DNA of 64,000 nucleotides, from assembly GCF_005082825.1 (NCBI RefSeq), contig NZ_CP034882.1, forward strand, positions 281,932-345,931, read 5' to 3'. The stretch comes from Buchnera aphidicola (Brevicoryne brassicae) (lineage in GTDB: Bacteria > Pseudomonadota > Gammaproteobacteria > Enterobacterales > Enterobacteriaceae). The notes beneath the pieces were generated by a model, which saw nothing but the letters and a program-made list of their open reading frames with translations, had not been told where the DNA came from and ran no database searches. Positions 1 to 9,032 of this stretch are shown here, piece by piece; the first letter of the stretch is position 1, and each line of letters opens with the position of its first letter. A program made the position numbers and the translations under genes.

Positions 1-609
1 AACAATTTTCATGTGTATATTCAACCTAATAGATTAATAGATACCGCAGCATTTAAGATACATGGTATTAGTAATAATTTTTTATTAGACAAACCCTCTT
101 TTAAAGATATTTCTGATACATTTTTAAAATATATTAACGGTTCTGAATTAGTTATTCATAATGCCTCATTTGATGTTGGATTTATTAATCAAGAATTAGA
201 GATATTAAAAAATAATATAAATATAGAAAAAATTGATACTATTTGTTCTATAATTGATACATTAAAAATAGCACGAAAATTATTTCCTGGAAAAAAGAAT
301 ACTTTAGATGCTCTTTGTAAACGTTATAAAATAAATAAATCTCAGAGAAATTTACATAGTGCAATTATAGATGCTAACCTTTTAGGTAGATTATATCTTT
401 TAATGACTGGTGGTCAAGAGTCTATGTTTTTCGATAACAAAAATAATAATAAAAATTTTTTTCAGAAAATAAAACATTCTGTTGTGACAACAAAAACTTT
501 AAAAATATTGAATAGTACACAAAAAGAAATACTCTTACACAAAGAGTATCTTAAATATATGGAAAAAAATAGTATATGTTTATGGAATAAATTTTTTCAT
601 AAATCTTAA
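1..609 (+). CDS. dnaQ: DNA polymerase III epsilon subunit, 3'-5' exonuclease (5' end outside window)
   Basis: This is the proofreading exonuclease of the replicative polymerase, which acts with the alpha and theta subunits. The reading frame is open from base 1, so the gene enters from the left. The first visible residues (NNFHVYIQPNRLID) align with about residue 45 of the E. coli protein, which means the Exo I motif (DTET) lies outside the window. Exo II is visible as HNASFDVGF and Exo III as HSAIIDANLLG, which supplies the catalytic His and Asp. About 202 residues are visible. The C-terminal part that binds the alpha subunit is present but diverged, ending in a SICLW motif like the E. coli end. 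The GTG at base 13 is an internal codon, not the start. Confidence 0.95.
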   Translation, partial: NNFHVYIQPNRLIDTAAFKIHGISNNFLLDKPSFKDISDTFLKYINGSELVIHNASFDVGFINQELEILKNNINIEKIDTICSIIDTLKIARKLFPGKKNTLDALCKRYKINKSQRNLHSAIIDANLLGRLYLLMTGGQESMFFDNKNNNKNFFQKIKHSVVTTKTLKILNSTQKEILLHKEYLKYMEKNSICLWNKFFHKS

Positions 610-617
610 AAAGATTA

Positions 618-656
618 TTGACTGCTTTTTTAAAATATGTAAAATAGTAGTATACT
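618..656 (+). promoter_or_regulatory. Candidate promoter for tRNA-Asp
   Basis: A good -10 box, TATACT, lies at 651-656, ten bases before the tRNA begins. A TTGACT sits at 618-623, but its 27-base spacing is too long for a standard sigma-70 pair. If the -10 is used, the -35 must be the weak TTTTAA at 628-633. The position between dnaQ and the tRNA fits a promoter, but AT-rich sequence gives many chance matches. Confidence 0.3.
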
Positions 657-665
657 AAAAAATAA

Positions 666-739
666 GGTGCGGTAGTTCAGTTGGTTAGAATATCGGCCTG
701 TCACGCCGGAGGTCACGGGTTCGAGTCCCGTCCGCACCG
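666..739 (+). tRNA. tRNA-Asp (anticodon GTC)
   Basis: A complete cloverleaf can be read. The acceptor stem pairs GGTGCGG (666-672) with CCGCACC (732-738), followed by discriminator G73. The D-arm contains AGTTGGTTAGA, and the anticodon GTC is at 700-702 within CTGTCAC. The T-arm carries GGTTCGAGTCC. It matches E. coli tRNA-Asp at most positions. The CCA end is not encoded, since A bases follow G73, so nucleotidyltransferase must add it. G34 is the position normally modified to queuosine, which is relevant to queF further along the window. Confidence 0.97.
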
Positions 740-806
740 AAAAAATAAAGTATTTTTTTATAAAAAACAATAAATTTAGATTTTTTAGAACTAAGATGTT
801 TAAATT

Positions 807-1388
807 ATGTATAAAAAAACAATTTTTTCAGAATTAACTATTGCATCAAAGGTATTACAAAAATTTTTAAAAGATAAAAATCAAATATATAACATTCAAA
901 AATCTGCTATATTAATTTCAAAATCATTTAAAAATGGGAAAAAAGTTATATCATGTGGAAATGGAGGTTCTCATTGTGATGCAGTACACTTTTCAGAAGA
1001 ATTGACTAGTCTATATCGAGAAAAAAGATTAGGATATCCTGCAATATCTATCTCTGAAAGTAGCTATATGTCTGCAGTAAGTAACGATTTCGGATACGAT
1101 CAGGTATTTTCACGATTTATTCAAAGCATAGGATGTTCAGGTGATACTCTTTTAGCTATCTCTACTTCCGGAAATTCCTTAAATGTTATTAAAGCAATAA
1201 AAGAAGCTAAGAAAAAAAATATTAAAACAATAGCATTAACAGGAAATAAAGGAGGACAAATTAAGGGATTATCTGATATAGAAATTTGTATTCCCTATTC
1301 TGGATATTCAGATCGAATACAAGAAATGCATATTAAAATTATTCACATAATGATATTAATTATTGAAACAGAAATGAAAAAAAAATAA
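807..1388 (+). CDS. gmhA: Sedoheptulose-7-phosphate isomerase
   Basis: GmhA converts sedoheptulose 7-phosphate to D-glycero-D-manno-heptose 7-phosphate, the first step of ADP-heptose synthesis for the lipopolysaccharide core. The protein has 193 residues against 192 in E. coli, and it is a single SIS domain. GNGGSH (51-56), the Glu64-Glu65 pair and the STSGNS phosphate-binding loop (119-124) are intact, and His180, the second catalytic residue, is present. The start is ATG with no strong ribosome binding site. Its retention is puzzling because Buchnera is generally thought to lack a full lipopolysaccharide pathway, and no other heptose gene lies in this window. Confidence 0.95.
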   Translation: MYKKTIFSELTIASKVLQKFLKDKNQIYNIQKSAILISKSFKNGKKVISCGNGGSHCDAVHFSEELTSLYREKRLGYPAISISESSYMSAVSNDFGYDQVFSRFIQSIGCSGDTLLAISTSGNSLNVIKAIKEAKKKNIKTIALTGNKGGQIKGLSDIEICIPYSGYSDRIQEMHIKIIHIMILIIETEMKKK

Positions 1389-1497
1389 TTTATTTTAAGT
1401 ATTAAATTCTTTTTTTTAAAACTAAAATCCTATAATAATTACAACTTATTTCCACTTTCTTAATAAATACTATTTTATAGTTTCGGAATTTCTTTAT

Positions 1498-1980
1498 ATG
1501 AGTGAGAAATACATTGTCACCTGGGATATGCTTCAAATTCATACTAGAAAACTAGCTAATCGATTACTAAAAATAAAATATTGTAATGGAATTATTGCTG
1601 TAAGCCGAGGCGGTCTTGTTCCATCTGCTTTATTAGCAAGAGAATTAGGCGTTCGATGTGTAGACACTGTATGCATTTCAAGTTACAATTATGATTGTCT
1701 AAAAAAAAATAGAAAAATTATCAAAAAAGCAGAAGGTAATGGAGAAAAAATTATTGTAATAGATGACTTAGTAGATACAGGTGGTACTGCAAGAATTATT
1801 AGAAATTTATATCCAAAAGCATATTTCGTTACTATTTTTGCAAAACCCATGGGTCGTTTATTAGTTGATGATTACGTTATAGACATTCCTCAAAATGTAT
1901 GGATCGAACAACCATGGGATATGTCAATTTCTTATATTCCTCCTCTAATTCAAAACTATAAAATTCAACAAACATCTTAA
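1498..1980 (+). CDS. gpt: Xanthine-guanine phosphoribosyltransferase
   Basis: Gpt salvages guanine, xanthine and hypoxanthine by joining them to PRPP. The 160-residue protein is nearly identical to the E. coli enzyme (152 residues) in its first 150 residues. Visible elements are AVSRGGLVP (34-42), the PRPP loop [12 protein letters not shown] (about 87-98) with the conserved acidic pair, and the purine-contacting IEQPWD near residue 136. The C-terminus is a few residues longer than in E. coli. It stands alone, with non-coding spacers of about 110 and 100 bases on either side. In a symbiont it may recycle host purines. Confidence 0.96.
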   Translation: MSEKYIVTWDMLQIHTRKLANRLLKIKYCNGIIAVSRGGLVPSALLARELGVRCVDTVCISSYNYDCLKKNRKIIKKAEGNGEKIIVIDDLVDTGGTARIIRNLYPKAYFVTIFAKPMGRLLVDDYVIDIPQNVWIEQPWDMSISYIPPLIQNYKIQQTS

Positions 1981-2086
1981 AAATAAATCATATAATATTT
2001 TCTAATAGATTTTTAAAAAAATTAAAAATAACATTGAAAAATATTTTTTTTTATAAAATAAACACATAGTGAAAAGAGATATGTTT

Positions 2087-2647
2087 ATGATAAATAAAGA
2101 AGAAAAAAAAGCAGAAAATATTAAAAATGAAGAATGCAAGCATGAAAATGATGATTTTGTGCAAACTAATTTAGTTAAATTTTTAGAAATTCAATTAAAA
2201 GAATCTAAAGAAAAAATACTAGAAAAAAAAATTTCTTCTGAAAAAGAAATAGTAATTATCACAAATAGATTAAATAAAGAAATTGATCAAACTAAAAAAT
2301 TCGCATTAGAAAAGTTAATTATAAATTTTCTTCCTATCTTTGATAATATTGAACGCGCATTAAATTTAATAGAAAATAATAAATCCAACAAAGTCTTTAA
2401 TAAGATTAAAGATAAATTAGAAGTTATATTAAATTTATTCAAAGAATGTTGCAAATTATTTCATATAAAAAAAATAGATAATATAAACGTATCTTTTAAT
2501 CCAAGTATTCATGAAGCTATGTCCGTTCATTATACAAATGATATGGAACCTAATAAAATAGTAAATATTATGCAAACTGGTTATATTTTATATAATACGC
2601 GTTTATTACGTCCAGCGATGGTTATAGTTTCAAAACAAAAAATATAA
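2087..2647 (+). CDS. grpE: Nucleotide exchange factor for DnaK
   Basis: GrpE is the DnaK co-chaperone that speeds ADP release. The protein shows the family layout: a Lys/Glu-rich N-terminal tail, a long coiled coil (about residues 30-85), and a C-terminal beta domain with the signature NPSIHEAMSV ... MQTGYILYNTRLLRPAMVIVS. GTG 2069, ATG 2081 and ATG 2087 are all in frame. ATG 2087 is chosen because an AGAG (2075-2078) lies 8 bases before it, which gives 186 residues (E. coli 197). Proximity to rnfH and smpB matches the E. coli grpE locus. Published Buchnera genomes carry a second grpE; only this copy is in the window. Confidence 0.92.
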   Translation: MINKEEKKAENIKNEECKHENDDFVQTNLVKFLEIQLKESKEKILEKKISSEKEIVIITNRLNKEIDQTKKFALEKLIINFLPIFDNIERALNLIENNKSNKVFNKIKDKLEVILNLFKECCKLFHIKKIDNINVSFNPSIHEAMSVHYTNDMEPNKIVNIMQTGYILYNTRLLRPAMVIVSKQKI

Positions 2648-2657
2648 ATATAATATT

Positions 2658-2708
2658 TTTTAGATTTAATAATTTTATAAATATTTATAATTTTTATTAA
2701 ATCTAAAA
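2658..2708. terminator. Bidirectional hairpin between convergent grpE and rnfH
   Basis: A perfect 15-base inverted repeat (TTTTAGATTTAATAA at 2658-2672 and its complement at 2694-2708) encloses a loop that itself contains the 16-base palindrome TTATAAATATTTATAA (2675-2690). It lies exactly between the 3' ends of two converging genes, which suggests a shared terminator. Its low GC makes strength uncertain. Confidence 0.6.
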
Positions 2709-2729
2709 TTAATATTTTTACTTTAAAAT

Positions 2730-3017
2730 TTATTGTTTTTTAAATAATTTATGTTTTTTTATTCTTCTTTCTTTTGGATCAATTATTAAATTTCTATAGA
2801 TTTCAATTCGATCTCCATCTTGTATTGTTGAATTTAAACTTACTAATTTGTTATAAATTCCAACTTTTAAACTGTATAATGAAAGATTATTTACTGAAAT
2901 TAATACATTTGATTTTAATATAACATCTTTTACAGTTGCTCCTATTTTTGTATTAACCTTAAAAAAATATTGAATATCTGGTAGAGCGTATACAACTATT
3001 ACTTGAATAATATTCAT
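2730..3017 (-). CDS. rnfH: RnfH family protein (YfjF, ubiquitin-like fold)
   Basis: This small protein of 95 residues matches E. coli RnfH/YfjF (96 residues), a beta-grasp family protein of uncertain role. Diagnostic stretches are [11 protein letters not shown] near the start, [15 protein letters not shown], and [19 protein letters not shown] near the end. The C-terminus is very basic. In E. coli the gene sits next to smpB and the ratA toxin gene; here ratA and bamE are absent and rnfH is divergent from smpB, with about 106 bases between. The Rnf electron-transfer complex link is only by name and by gene context in other bacteria. Confidence 0.9.
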   Translation of the reverse strand: MNIIQVIVVYALPDIQYFFKVNTKIGATVKDVILKSNVLISVNNLSLYSLKVGIYNKLVSLNSTIQDGDRIEIYRNLIIDPKERRIKKHKLFKKQ

Positions 3018-3123
3018 ATTTTACTTATCTTTTATATTTTATAAATTATAATTATTTTTTAATAAATAATATTTTTGAGTTTTAATATTTATTAAAACTT
3101 ATTATTTTGGAATACATTTAGTT

Positions 3124-3597
3124 ATGTTAAATAAAAAAAAATATCATGTAAAATCTTTTAAGATTGTTAATAAAAAAGCTTATTATAATTATTTTATAGA
3201 AGAAAAATTTCAATCTGGTTTAGTGTTAGAAGGATGGGAAGTAAAATCTATTAGATCAGGTAAAGTTAACATTACAGAAAGCTATATAATTAGTTATCTT
3301 AATGAAATGTATCTTTGCAATTCTTTAATTCAACCATTAAAGGTATCTTCGACACATATTTTATACAATCCCATACGAAAAAGAAAATTATTATTAAACA
3401 AAAATGAAATAAATTTTTTATCTAATAAAAAAAAATATGTAGGATATACTCTAGTTTCATTATCTTTATTTTGGAAGAACTCTTGGTGTAAATTAGAATT
3501 CGGATTAGCAAAAGGAAAAAGTATTCAAGATAAAAGAATAGATGCAAAAACTAAAGAATGGAAAAAAGAAAGACTTAATATAATTAAAAAAAAATGA
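3124..3597 (+). CDS. smpB: SsrA-binding protein
   Basis: SmpB binds tmRNA and delivers it to stalled ribosomes for trans-translation. The protein has 157 residues (E. coli 160). Typical features are KAYYNYFIEEKFQSGLVLEGWEVK-type sequence early in the beta barrel, NITESYI, and the basic C-terminal tail GLAKGKSIQDKRIDAKTKEWKKE, which enters the decoding centre. The tmRNA gene, next to smpB in E. coli, is not present in the flanking spacers. The stop overlaps the leader of tadA, which begins 18 bases downstream, so the two are probably co-transcribed. Confidence 0.96.
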   Translation: MLNKKKYHVKSFKIVNKKAYYNYFIEEKFQSGLVLEGWEVKSIRSGKVNITESYIISYLNEMYLCNSLIQPLKVSSTHILYNPIRKRKLLLNKNEINFLSNKKKYVGYTLVSLSLFWKNSWCKLEFGLAKGKSIQDKRIDAKTKEWKKERLNIIKKK

Positions 3598-3614
3598 GGT
3601 GTTAAAAACATTTT

Positions 3615-4078
3615 ATGATACATCATAATAAAGATGAAAAATGGATGAAAGTTGCTTTGAAATATGCATATTATGCAGAAAAACAAGGTGAAATTCCTAT
3701 CGGTGCTGTATTAATTTTTAATGAACGTATTATAGGAATAGGTTGGAATAGTTCTATTTCTCAAAACGATCCTACTGCACATGCAGAAATTATGGCATTG
3801 CGCTATGCAGGAAAAAGAATAAAAAATTATCGATTAGTTGATAGTACATTATATGTTACTTTACAACCTTGCATAATGTGTTGTGGAGCAATTATACAAA
3901 GTCGTATCAGACGTTTAGTGTTTGGTGCAAAATCTAAAAAATTAGATGATCAATATCATTTAAAAAATATTTTTTTAAAAATTCAAAAAAAAACAAATTG
4001 AATATTACAAAAAACGTTATGAAAAAAGAATGTTCTAGTATTTTAACAAACTTTTTTCAAAAAAAAAGAAACAAATAA
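3615..4078 (+). CDS. tadA: tRNA-specific adenosine deaminase, frameshifted near its C-terminus
   Basis: TadA converts A34 to inosine in tRNA-Arg(ACG) and is essential in E. coli. The zero frame (3615-4001) gives 128 residues holding the whole deaminase core: zinc and proton-relay motif HAEIMA (about 56-61) and PCIMCC (about 86-91). E. coli TadA has 167 residues. After the stop at 3999-4001, the missing C-terminal helix can still be read in another frame ([20 protein letters not shown], ending at 4078), matching the E. coli tail. The break is at the A9 run 3985-3993; one extra A joins the frames into a 153-residue protein. Either polymerase slippage makes the full product or the core alone suffices. 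Confidence 0.9.
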
Positions 4079-4110
4079 TATTAAAATATATAAATAAATT
4101 TTAAATAATA

Positions 4111-4491
4111 TTAATTTTCTAGAATAACTAGGGCACATGCATATAATTTTTGATCAGATATACTTACATGTATAGACGTACATTGTATTTCTTTAGATTT
4201 TTTTAAAGCACGTTTTAAAAAACGTAGTTGAGGTTTTCCCAATTTATTATTATATAATTCTAATTGATTAAATGTTATTCCATGATTTATTCCTACCCCT
4301 AAAGCTTTGGAAGCGGCTTCTTTAACTGCAAATTTTTTTGCAAGAAAAGTAATTTTATTTTTACTTAAAATATACCTTTTCAATTCTTTTAAAGATAAAA
4401 TTTTTTTAGCAAAAATATCTCCATAATTAAAAAAAATTTTTTTTATACGTAAAACTTCTACTATATCTATACCTACACCTACAATTGACAT
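4111..4491 (-). CDS. acpS: Holo-[acyl-carrier-protein] synthase
   Basis: AcpS transfers the 4'-phosphopantetheine arm from coenzyme A to acyl carrier protein and so activates fatty-acid synthesis. The 126 residues match E. coli AcpS along the full length. The magnesium-binding residues are visible as Asp9 in VGIDIVEV and Glu58 in FAVKEAASKALG. In E. coli it follows era, recO and pdxJ in one operon. Here recO and pdxJ are gone, and a 126-base non-coding spacer separates it from era, so the order of the survivors is unchanged. Confidence 0.96.
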   Translation of the reverse strand: MSIVGVGIDIVEVLRIKKIFFNYGDIFAKKILSLKELKRYILSKNKITFLAKKFAVKEAASKALGVGINHGITFNQLELYNNKLGKPQLRFLKRALKKSKEIQCTSIHVSISDQKLYACALVILEN

Positions 4492-4617
4492 TATAATAAT
4501 ACTCTATAAGATAAAAACTACTTTTTTAGATATAATTATTTTTTTAAAATTAGTTAAATATTCAAGTTTTTAACTAATTTTGAAAAATTAGCAATGTGTT
4601 TAGATTTTTTGTTTTTA

Positions 4618-5481
4618 TCACATTTTATTTTTTTTAAAATTTACTTTCACCCATAAAGCAAGATGAGTTTTTATAGAAAATTCTTTTTCTATATTATATC
4701 TTGATATAATACTAATTTTTTTTATTTTTTCTGCATTATTACCAATAACAATTTTTTTTTGTCTTGTATTTTGTACTAAAATAATTGCTCTAATATATAA
4801 TTCCTTATTTTTTCTTTGAAAATATTCAATTTTTACTTTTACTATAGAAGGTAATTCATCAGCTAAAAATGATATTAATTTTTCCCTAATGATTTCAGAA
4901 GTTGTAAAAAAATGAGAATTTTCTGTAATATAATCTTTAGGATATATATGAGTATTTTTTGGTAAATAAGATTGAATTATCTTATTTAATAAAACAATAT
5001 TTTTTGTTTTTTTTGCAGAAATAGGTACAATTTCTGTAGTAATATTTTTTGTTTTTAAAAAATCAATAAAGGGTAATAAAATATTTTTATTTTGGATTTT
5101 ATCAATTTTGTTAATTATGATAATAATAGGAATTTGAATTTTTTTTATTTTATATAAAATATGTTCATCATTTTCTGTCCAAAATAATCTATCTATAACA
5201 AGTATTATCAAAGCAGAACTTTTTATTATTTTATAAAAATAATTTTCTTTATATGTAATTTCTTTACCTTTTTTGTCAAAAATTATTCCGGGTGTATCAA
5301 TATAAATACTTTGATAAGACGTTTGTGTTTTCACACCTATGATATTGTTTTGTGTTGTATTTTTTTTTCTTGATACAATAGAAATTTTTTTTCCAATTAT
5401 TTTATTAATTAATGTTGATTTACCAACATTTGCTTTTCCTATAATTGTTATGTATCCGCAATATTTTTGTTTTATATTCAC
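4618..5481 (-). CDS. era: GTPase Era, 16S rRNA maturation factor
   Basis: Era is a GTPase that binds the 3' end of 16S rRNA and aids 30S assembly. The GTPase motifs are intact: G1 GKANVGKS (15-22), G3 DTPG (62-65) and G4 NKID (124-127). The KH RNA-binding domain follows from about residue 200. Its GxxG loop, GNKG in E. coli, reads GNNA (247-250), and the protein ends about 14 residues short (287 against 301). The start is a GTG whose last two bases begin the rnc stop (GTGA overlap, 5478-5481), so translation is coupled to rnc. There is no recO downstream. Confidence 0.95.
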   Translation of the reverse strand: MNIKQKYCGYITIIGKANVGKSTLINKIIGKKISIVSRKKNTTQNNIIGVKTQTSYQSIYIDTPGIIFDKKGKEITYKENYFYKIIKSSALIILVIDRLFWTENDEHILYKIKKIQIPIIIIINKIDKIQNKNILLPFIDFLKTKNITTEIVPISAKKTKNIVLLNKIIQSYLPKNTHIYPKDYITENSHFFTTSEIIREKLISFLADELPSIVKVKIEYFQRKNKELYIRAIILVQNTRQKKIVIGNNAEKIKKISIISRYNIEKEFSIKTHLALWVKVNFKKNKM

Positions 5482-6158
5482 TCTACACCTAATTTAATTA
5501 ACGCTTTTTTTGCTGCATCTTGTTCAGCTTTTCTTCTACTTGAACCAGTTCCAATTAAAAATTCTGAGATGATGCTAATTTTACAATGAATAGTAAATAA
5601 TTGATTATGAGCTTCTCCAAAAATTTCAACTATAAAATATGTAGGTAAAGACAAATGTTTTGATTGTAAGTATTCTTGCAATCGTGTTTTGGGATCTTTT
5701 TGTGTATCTCCAGGACTTATTTTTTCTAAACGTTTTTCATACCATTTTAATATTAATTCTTCTACTGTTTTAATATTACTGTCTAAATAAATACTTCCAA
5801 TTAATGCCTCTACAGTATTTGCTAAAATGGATTCACGACGGAAACCTCCACTTTTTAGTTCACCTTGTCCTAATTTTAAATATTCTCCTAAATCGAATTC
5901 ATATGCAATTTCAGCTAAGGTATTACCACGTACTAAAGTAGCTCGCATTCGACTCATATCTCCTTCATTGATATACGGAAAATGTTGATATAAAGCATTA
6001 GCAATTACAAAACTCAAAATAGAATCACCTAAAAATTCTAATCTTTCATTATGTTTACTACTAGCACTTCTATGTGTTAATGCTTGTCTTAAAAGATCTT
6101 TATGAGTAAAAGTATATCCTAGTACTTTTTGTATTTTTTTTGTTACGATATAGTTCAT
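5478..6158 (-). CDS. rnc: Ribonuclease III
   Basis: RNase III cuts double-stranded RNA and processes the rRNA precursor. The protein has 226 residues, the same as E. coli, and aligns without gaps. The endonuclease signature [11 protein letters not shown] (36-46) supplies Glu38, Glu41 and Asp45, and Glu117 is present. Position 114, Asp in E. coli and a metal ligand, is Asn here (ILANTVEAL). The double-stranded RNA-binding domain (about 155-225) ends with [18 protein letters not shown]. It is the third gene of lepA-lepB-rnc-era and overlaps era by four bases. Confidence 0.97.
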   Translation of the reverse strand: MNYIVTKKIQKVLGYTFTHKDLLRQALTHRSASSKHNERLEFLGDSILSFVIANALYQHFPYINEGDMSRMRATLVRGNTLAEIAYEFDLGEYLKLGQGELKSGGFRRESILANTVEALIGSIYLDSNIKTVEELILKWYEKRLEKISPGDTQKDPKTRLQEYLQSKHLSLPTYFIVEIFGEAHNQLFTIHCKISIISEFLIGTGSSRRKAEQDAAKKALIKLGVE

Positions 6159-6282
6159 GTTATACCAGTTTTAATGATATTTTAATTAATTTTACATATA
6201 TAACAGGAAAAACAGAAAAATTTGATAAATTTGAAGATATACATCAATATTTATCTTAAAAAACTAATCAAATAAAAAATTT

Positions 6283-7224
6283 CTAATATATATTTCCAAT
6301 TCTATTGATACGTATGCCAGTAGGCCATTCGTTTTCATTTTTATCAAAACTCATCCATATTTTAATAGCTTTTCCTACTAAGTTTTTTTCAGGTACAAAA
6401 CCCCAATAGCGACTGTCTAAACTATTATCACGATTATCTCCCATCATAAAGTAATGATTCTCAGGTACAATCCAATTTAATTTTTTCATGTTTTTTTGTT
6501 GATAAAAATCTTTTTGAGAGTTTTTAATTATATTCAAAAATAGTATATTATGTTTTATATTATTAATATTTTCCTCTACAAGATCAAAATTAAATGAATT
6601 ATATATTTTTTCTTGTGGTATTGAATTTTTTCTATCAATGAAATATATTTTTTGAATAAATTCACTTGATTGAGGATTTGAATATTTAATAGATAATTTT
6701 TCTTGACAATGATTCTTAATTAAATAATTTTGACAAATTTTTATATGCTTAGTTTTTGTATCATATTCAATTTTATCTCCAGGTAATCCTATTACACGTT
6801 TAATATAGTCGGTATTGTAATCGATAGGATGTTTAAACACTACAATATCACCACGTTTAGGAAGATTCATTTTTATCAGTGTTTTATGTGTAATAGGATC
6901 TTTAATACCATATGAGAATTTTTCTACTAAAATAAAATCACCAACTAAAAGTGTGGGCATCATAGAACCCGAAGGAATTTGAAAAGGCTCATAAATAAAA
7001 GAACGTATAATAAATATTATAAAAAAGATTGGAAAAAATGAGGCTAAAGATTTAAAAATTTTTTTTTTATCTTTTGTTTCTATTACACATTTTTTATTTA
7101 AATTATCTTTAAAAAATTTTTTTTCTAAATAATAATTTTTAATCTTTTTAAGATTATAATAAACCCAGAATACACCAGTAACTAATGTACTAATTAATAA
7201 AAAAATAGTTAATATATTAGCCAT
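6283..7224 (-). CDS. lepB: Signal peptidase I
   Basis: LepB is the membrane protease that removes signal peptides from secreted proteins. The 313 residues (E. coli 324) begin with a transmembrane segment (about 4-22). A second follows at about 60-78, after a basic cytoplasmic loop. The catalytic serine is Ser87 in the motif PSGSMMPTL, and the general-base lysine is Lys142 in YIKRVIGLPGD. The box GDNRDNSLDSRYWG near residue 270 is the conserved C-terminal signature. The middle of the periplasmic domain (about 180-240) is lysine- and asparagine-rich and diverged. It lies 14 bases downstream of lepA. Confidence 0.96.
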   Translation of the reverse strand: MANILTIFLLISTLVTGVFWVYYNLKKIKNYYLEKKFFKDNLNKKCVIETKDKKKIFKSLASFFPIFFIIFIIRSFIYEPFQIPSGSMMPTLLVGDFILVEKFSYGIKDPITHKTLIKMNLPKRGDIVVFKHPIDYNTDYIKRVIGLPGDKIEYDTKTKHIKICQNYLIKNHCQEKLSIKYSNPQSSEFIQKIYFIDRKNSIPQEKIYNSFNFDLVEENINNIKHNILFLNIIKNSQKDFYQQKNMKKLNWIVPENHYFMMGDNRDNSLDSRYWGFVPEKNLVGKAIKIWMSFDKNENEWPTGIRINRIGNIY

Positions 7225-7238
7225 TTTAATTCCTTATA

Positions 7239-9032
7239 TTATTTTTTACTAATATTTAAAATTTGAAGAAAAGCCGTTTTAGGCATGTTAACATTACCTA
7301 TTTTTTTCATTCTTTTTTTTCCATCTTTTTGTTTTTTCAATAATTTCTTTTTTCTACTGATGTCACCACCATAGCATTTCGATAGTACATTTTTTCTTAA
7401 TTGTTTAATAGTTGATCGTGCTACAATAGAATTATTAACAGTAGCTTGAATAGAAATATCAAATTGATGTCGGGGTATTAATTCTTTCATTTTATCTACT
7501 ATTTCTCGTGCATGATATTGTGCTTTTTCTTGATGAGTTAAAGTTGTCAATGCATCTATTCTTTCTGAGTTAATCAAAATATCAATTCGTACCATTTTTG
7601 CAGATTTAAAGTATTTAAAATCATATTCTAATGATGCATATCCACTAGAAACAGATTTTAATTCATCAAAAAAATTTAATACCACTTCATTCATAGGTAT
7701 ATGATATTTTAATAAAACTTGATGAGTATGATAAACCATATTAGTTTGATAACCTCTTTTTTTTATGCATAATTTTATTACTGCGCCAAGAAACTGCGGT
7801 GGCGATAAAATATTACATTCAACTATAGGTTCTCGAATTTTTTTTATAGTATTCATCATAGGAAAATTAGAAGGCGTATCCAAATAAACTATTTTCCCGT
7901 TTATTAATTCTATTTCATAAATTACTGTTGGTGCTGTTGAAATTAAATCAATTGAATATTCTCTTTCTAAACGTGCTTGAACAATTTCCATATGTAATAA
8001 ACCTAAAAATCCACATCTAAAACCAAATCCAAGAGCACTAGAATTTTCTGGTTCATAAAACAATGAAGAATCATTCAAACTTAACTTTCCTAACGCATCT
8101 CGAAATGTTTCATATTGATCAGATGATACAGGAAATAAACCAGCATATATTTGAGGTTTAACTTTTTTAAATCCAGTTAGTATATTTTTTGATGGATTTA
8201 TTGTTGTTGTCAATGTATCACCAACTCGTGCTGCAGAAATATTTTTAATTCCACAAATAATCCAACCTACTTCACCACATTTCAATTCTTTTCGTTTAAT
8301 TTTTTTAGGAGTAAAAATTCCCATTTGTTCAACAAAGTAATCTTTTTTTGTACTCATAACTTGAATTTTATCTTTTTCAAATAAAATTCCATTTTTAATT
8401 CTTACTAAGCATACTACACCTAAATAATTATCGAACCATGAATCGATAATTAAAGCTTGTAAAGGTGCTTCTCTTGAACCATTGGGAGAAGGGAATCGTT
8501 CAATAATATGTTCTATAAGATCCTCTATACCTTCACCTGTTTTAGCTGAACATCTAATTATATTTGATGTAGATATACCTATAACGTCTTCAATTTCTTT
8601 AGATACTCTTTCTGGGTTTGAATTAGGTAGATCTATTTTATTTAATACTGGAATAATTTCTAAGTTCATATCTAATGCAGTATAACAATTTGATAATGTT
8701 TGTGCTTCTACGCCTTGAGTAGAATCAACAATTAATAATGCTCCTTCACAGGCTGATAATGATCGAGATACTTCATATGAAAAATCTACATGACCTGGTG
8801 TATCAATAAAATTTAAATTAAAAATATTACCTTCTTTGTTTTTGTAATTAATCATAACACTTTGAGCTTTAATGGTAATTCCTCTTTCCCTTTCTAAATC
8901 CATTGAATCTAAAACTTGATTGAACATTTCTCTTTCAGATAACCCGTTACATATTTGTATTAATCGATCAGACAAAGTGGATTTTCCATGATCAATATGA
9001 GCTATAATAGAAAAATTCCTTATATTTTTCAT
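7239..9032 (-). CDS. lepA: Elongation factor 4 (ribosomal back-translocase)
   Basis: LepA is a ribosome-binding GTPase implicated in translation fidelity and 30S biogenesis. ATG 9032 is chosen, giving [19 protein letters not shown] exactly as in E. coli and 597 residues (E. coli 599); an in-frame start further upstream would add an unconserved tail. GTPase motifs are [17 protein letters not shown] and NKIDLP. The EF-G-like domains follow, then the LepA-specific C-terminal domain with [29 protein letters not shown] sequence. It heads the lepA-lepB-rnc-era unit and is divergent from mnmA. Confidence 0.97.
   Translation of the reverse strand: MKNIRNFSIIAHIDHGKSTLSDRLIQICNGLSEREMFNQVLDSMDLERERGITIKAQSVMINYKNKEGNIFNLNFIDTPGHVDFSYEVSRSLSACEGALLIVDSTQGVEAQTLSNCYTALDMNLEIIPVLNKIDLPNSNPERVSKEIEDVIGISTSNIIRCSAKTGEGIEDLIEHIIERFPSPNGSREAPLQALIIDSWFDNYLGVVCLVRIKNGILFEKDKIQVMSTKKDYFVEQMGIFTPKKIKRKELKCGEVGWIICGIKNISAARVGDTLTTTINPSKNILTGFKKVKPQIYAGLFPVSSDQYETFRDALGKLSLNDSSLFYEPENSSALGFGFRCGFLGLLHMEIVQARLEREYSIDLISTAPTVIYEIELINGKIVYLDTPSNFPMMNTIKKIREPIVECNILSPPQFLGAVIKLCIKKRGYQTNMVYHTHQVLLKYHIPMNEVVLNFFDELKSVSSGYASLEYDFKYFKSAKMVRIDILINSERIDALTTLTHQEKAQYHAREIVDKMKELIPRHQFDISIQATVNNSIVARSTIKQLRKNVLSKCYGGDISRKKKLLKKQKDGKKRMKKIGNVNMPKTAFLQILNISKK

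Noticed and set aside
1981-2086. A sigma-32 heat-shock promoter upstream of grpE
   Set aside because: There is a TTGAAAA at 2034-2040, but the C-rich -10 element of heat-shock promoters is absent; the spacer is nearly all A/T.
3018-3123. A tmRNA (ssrA) gene next to smpB
   Set aside because: The spacers beside smpB are only 106 and 17 bases and show no tRNA-like ends, so ssrA must lie elsewhere.
4540-4617. A further poly(A) frameshift hiding the missing C-terminus of Era
   Set aside because: The A8 run near the era end and the frames beyond it were read; one added A gives an immediate stop, and the remaining frame shows no convincing match to the E. coli tail.
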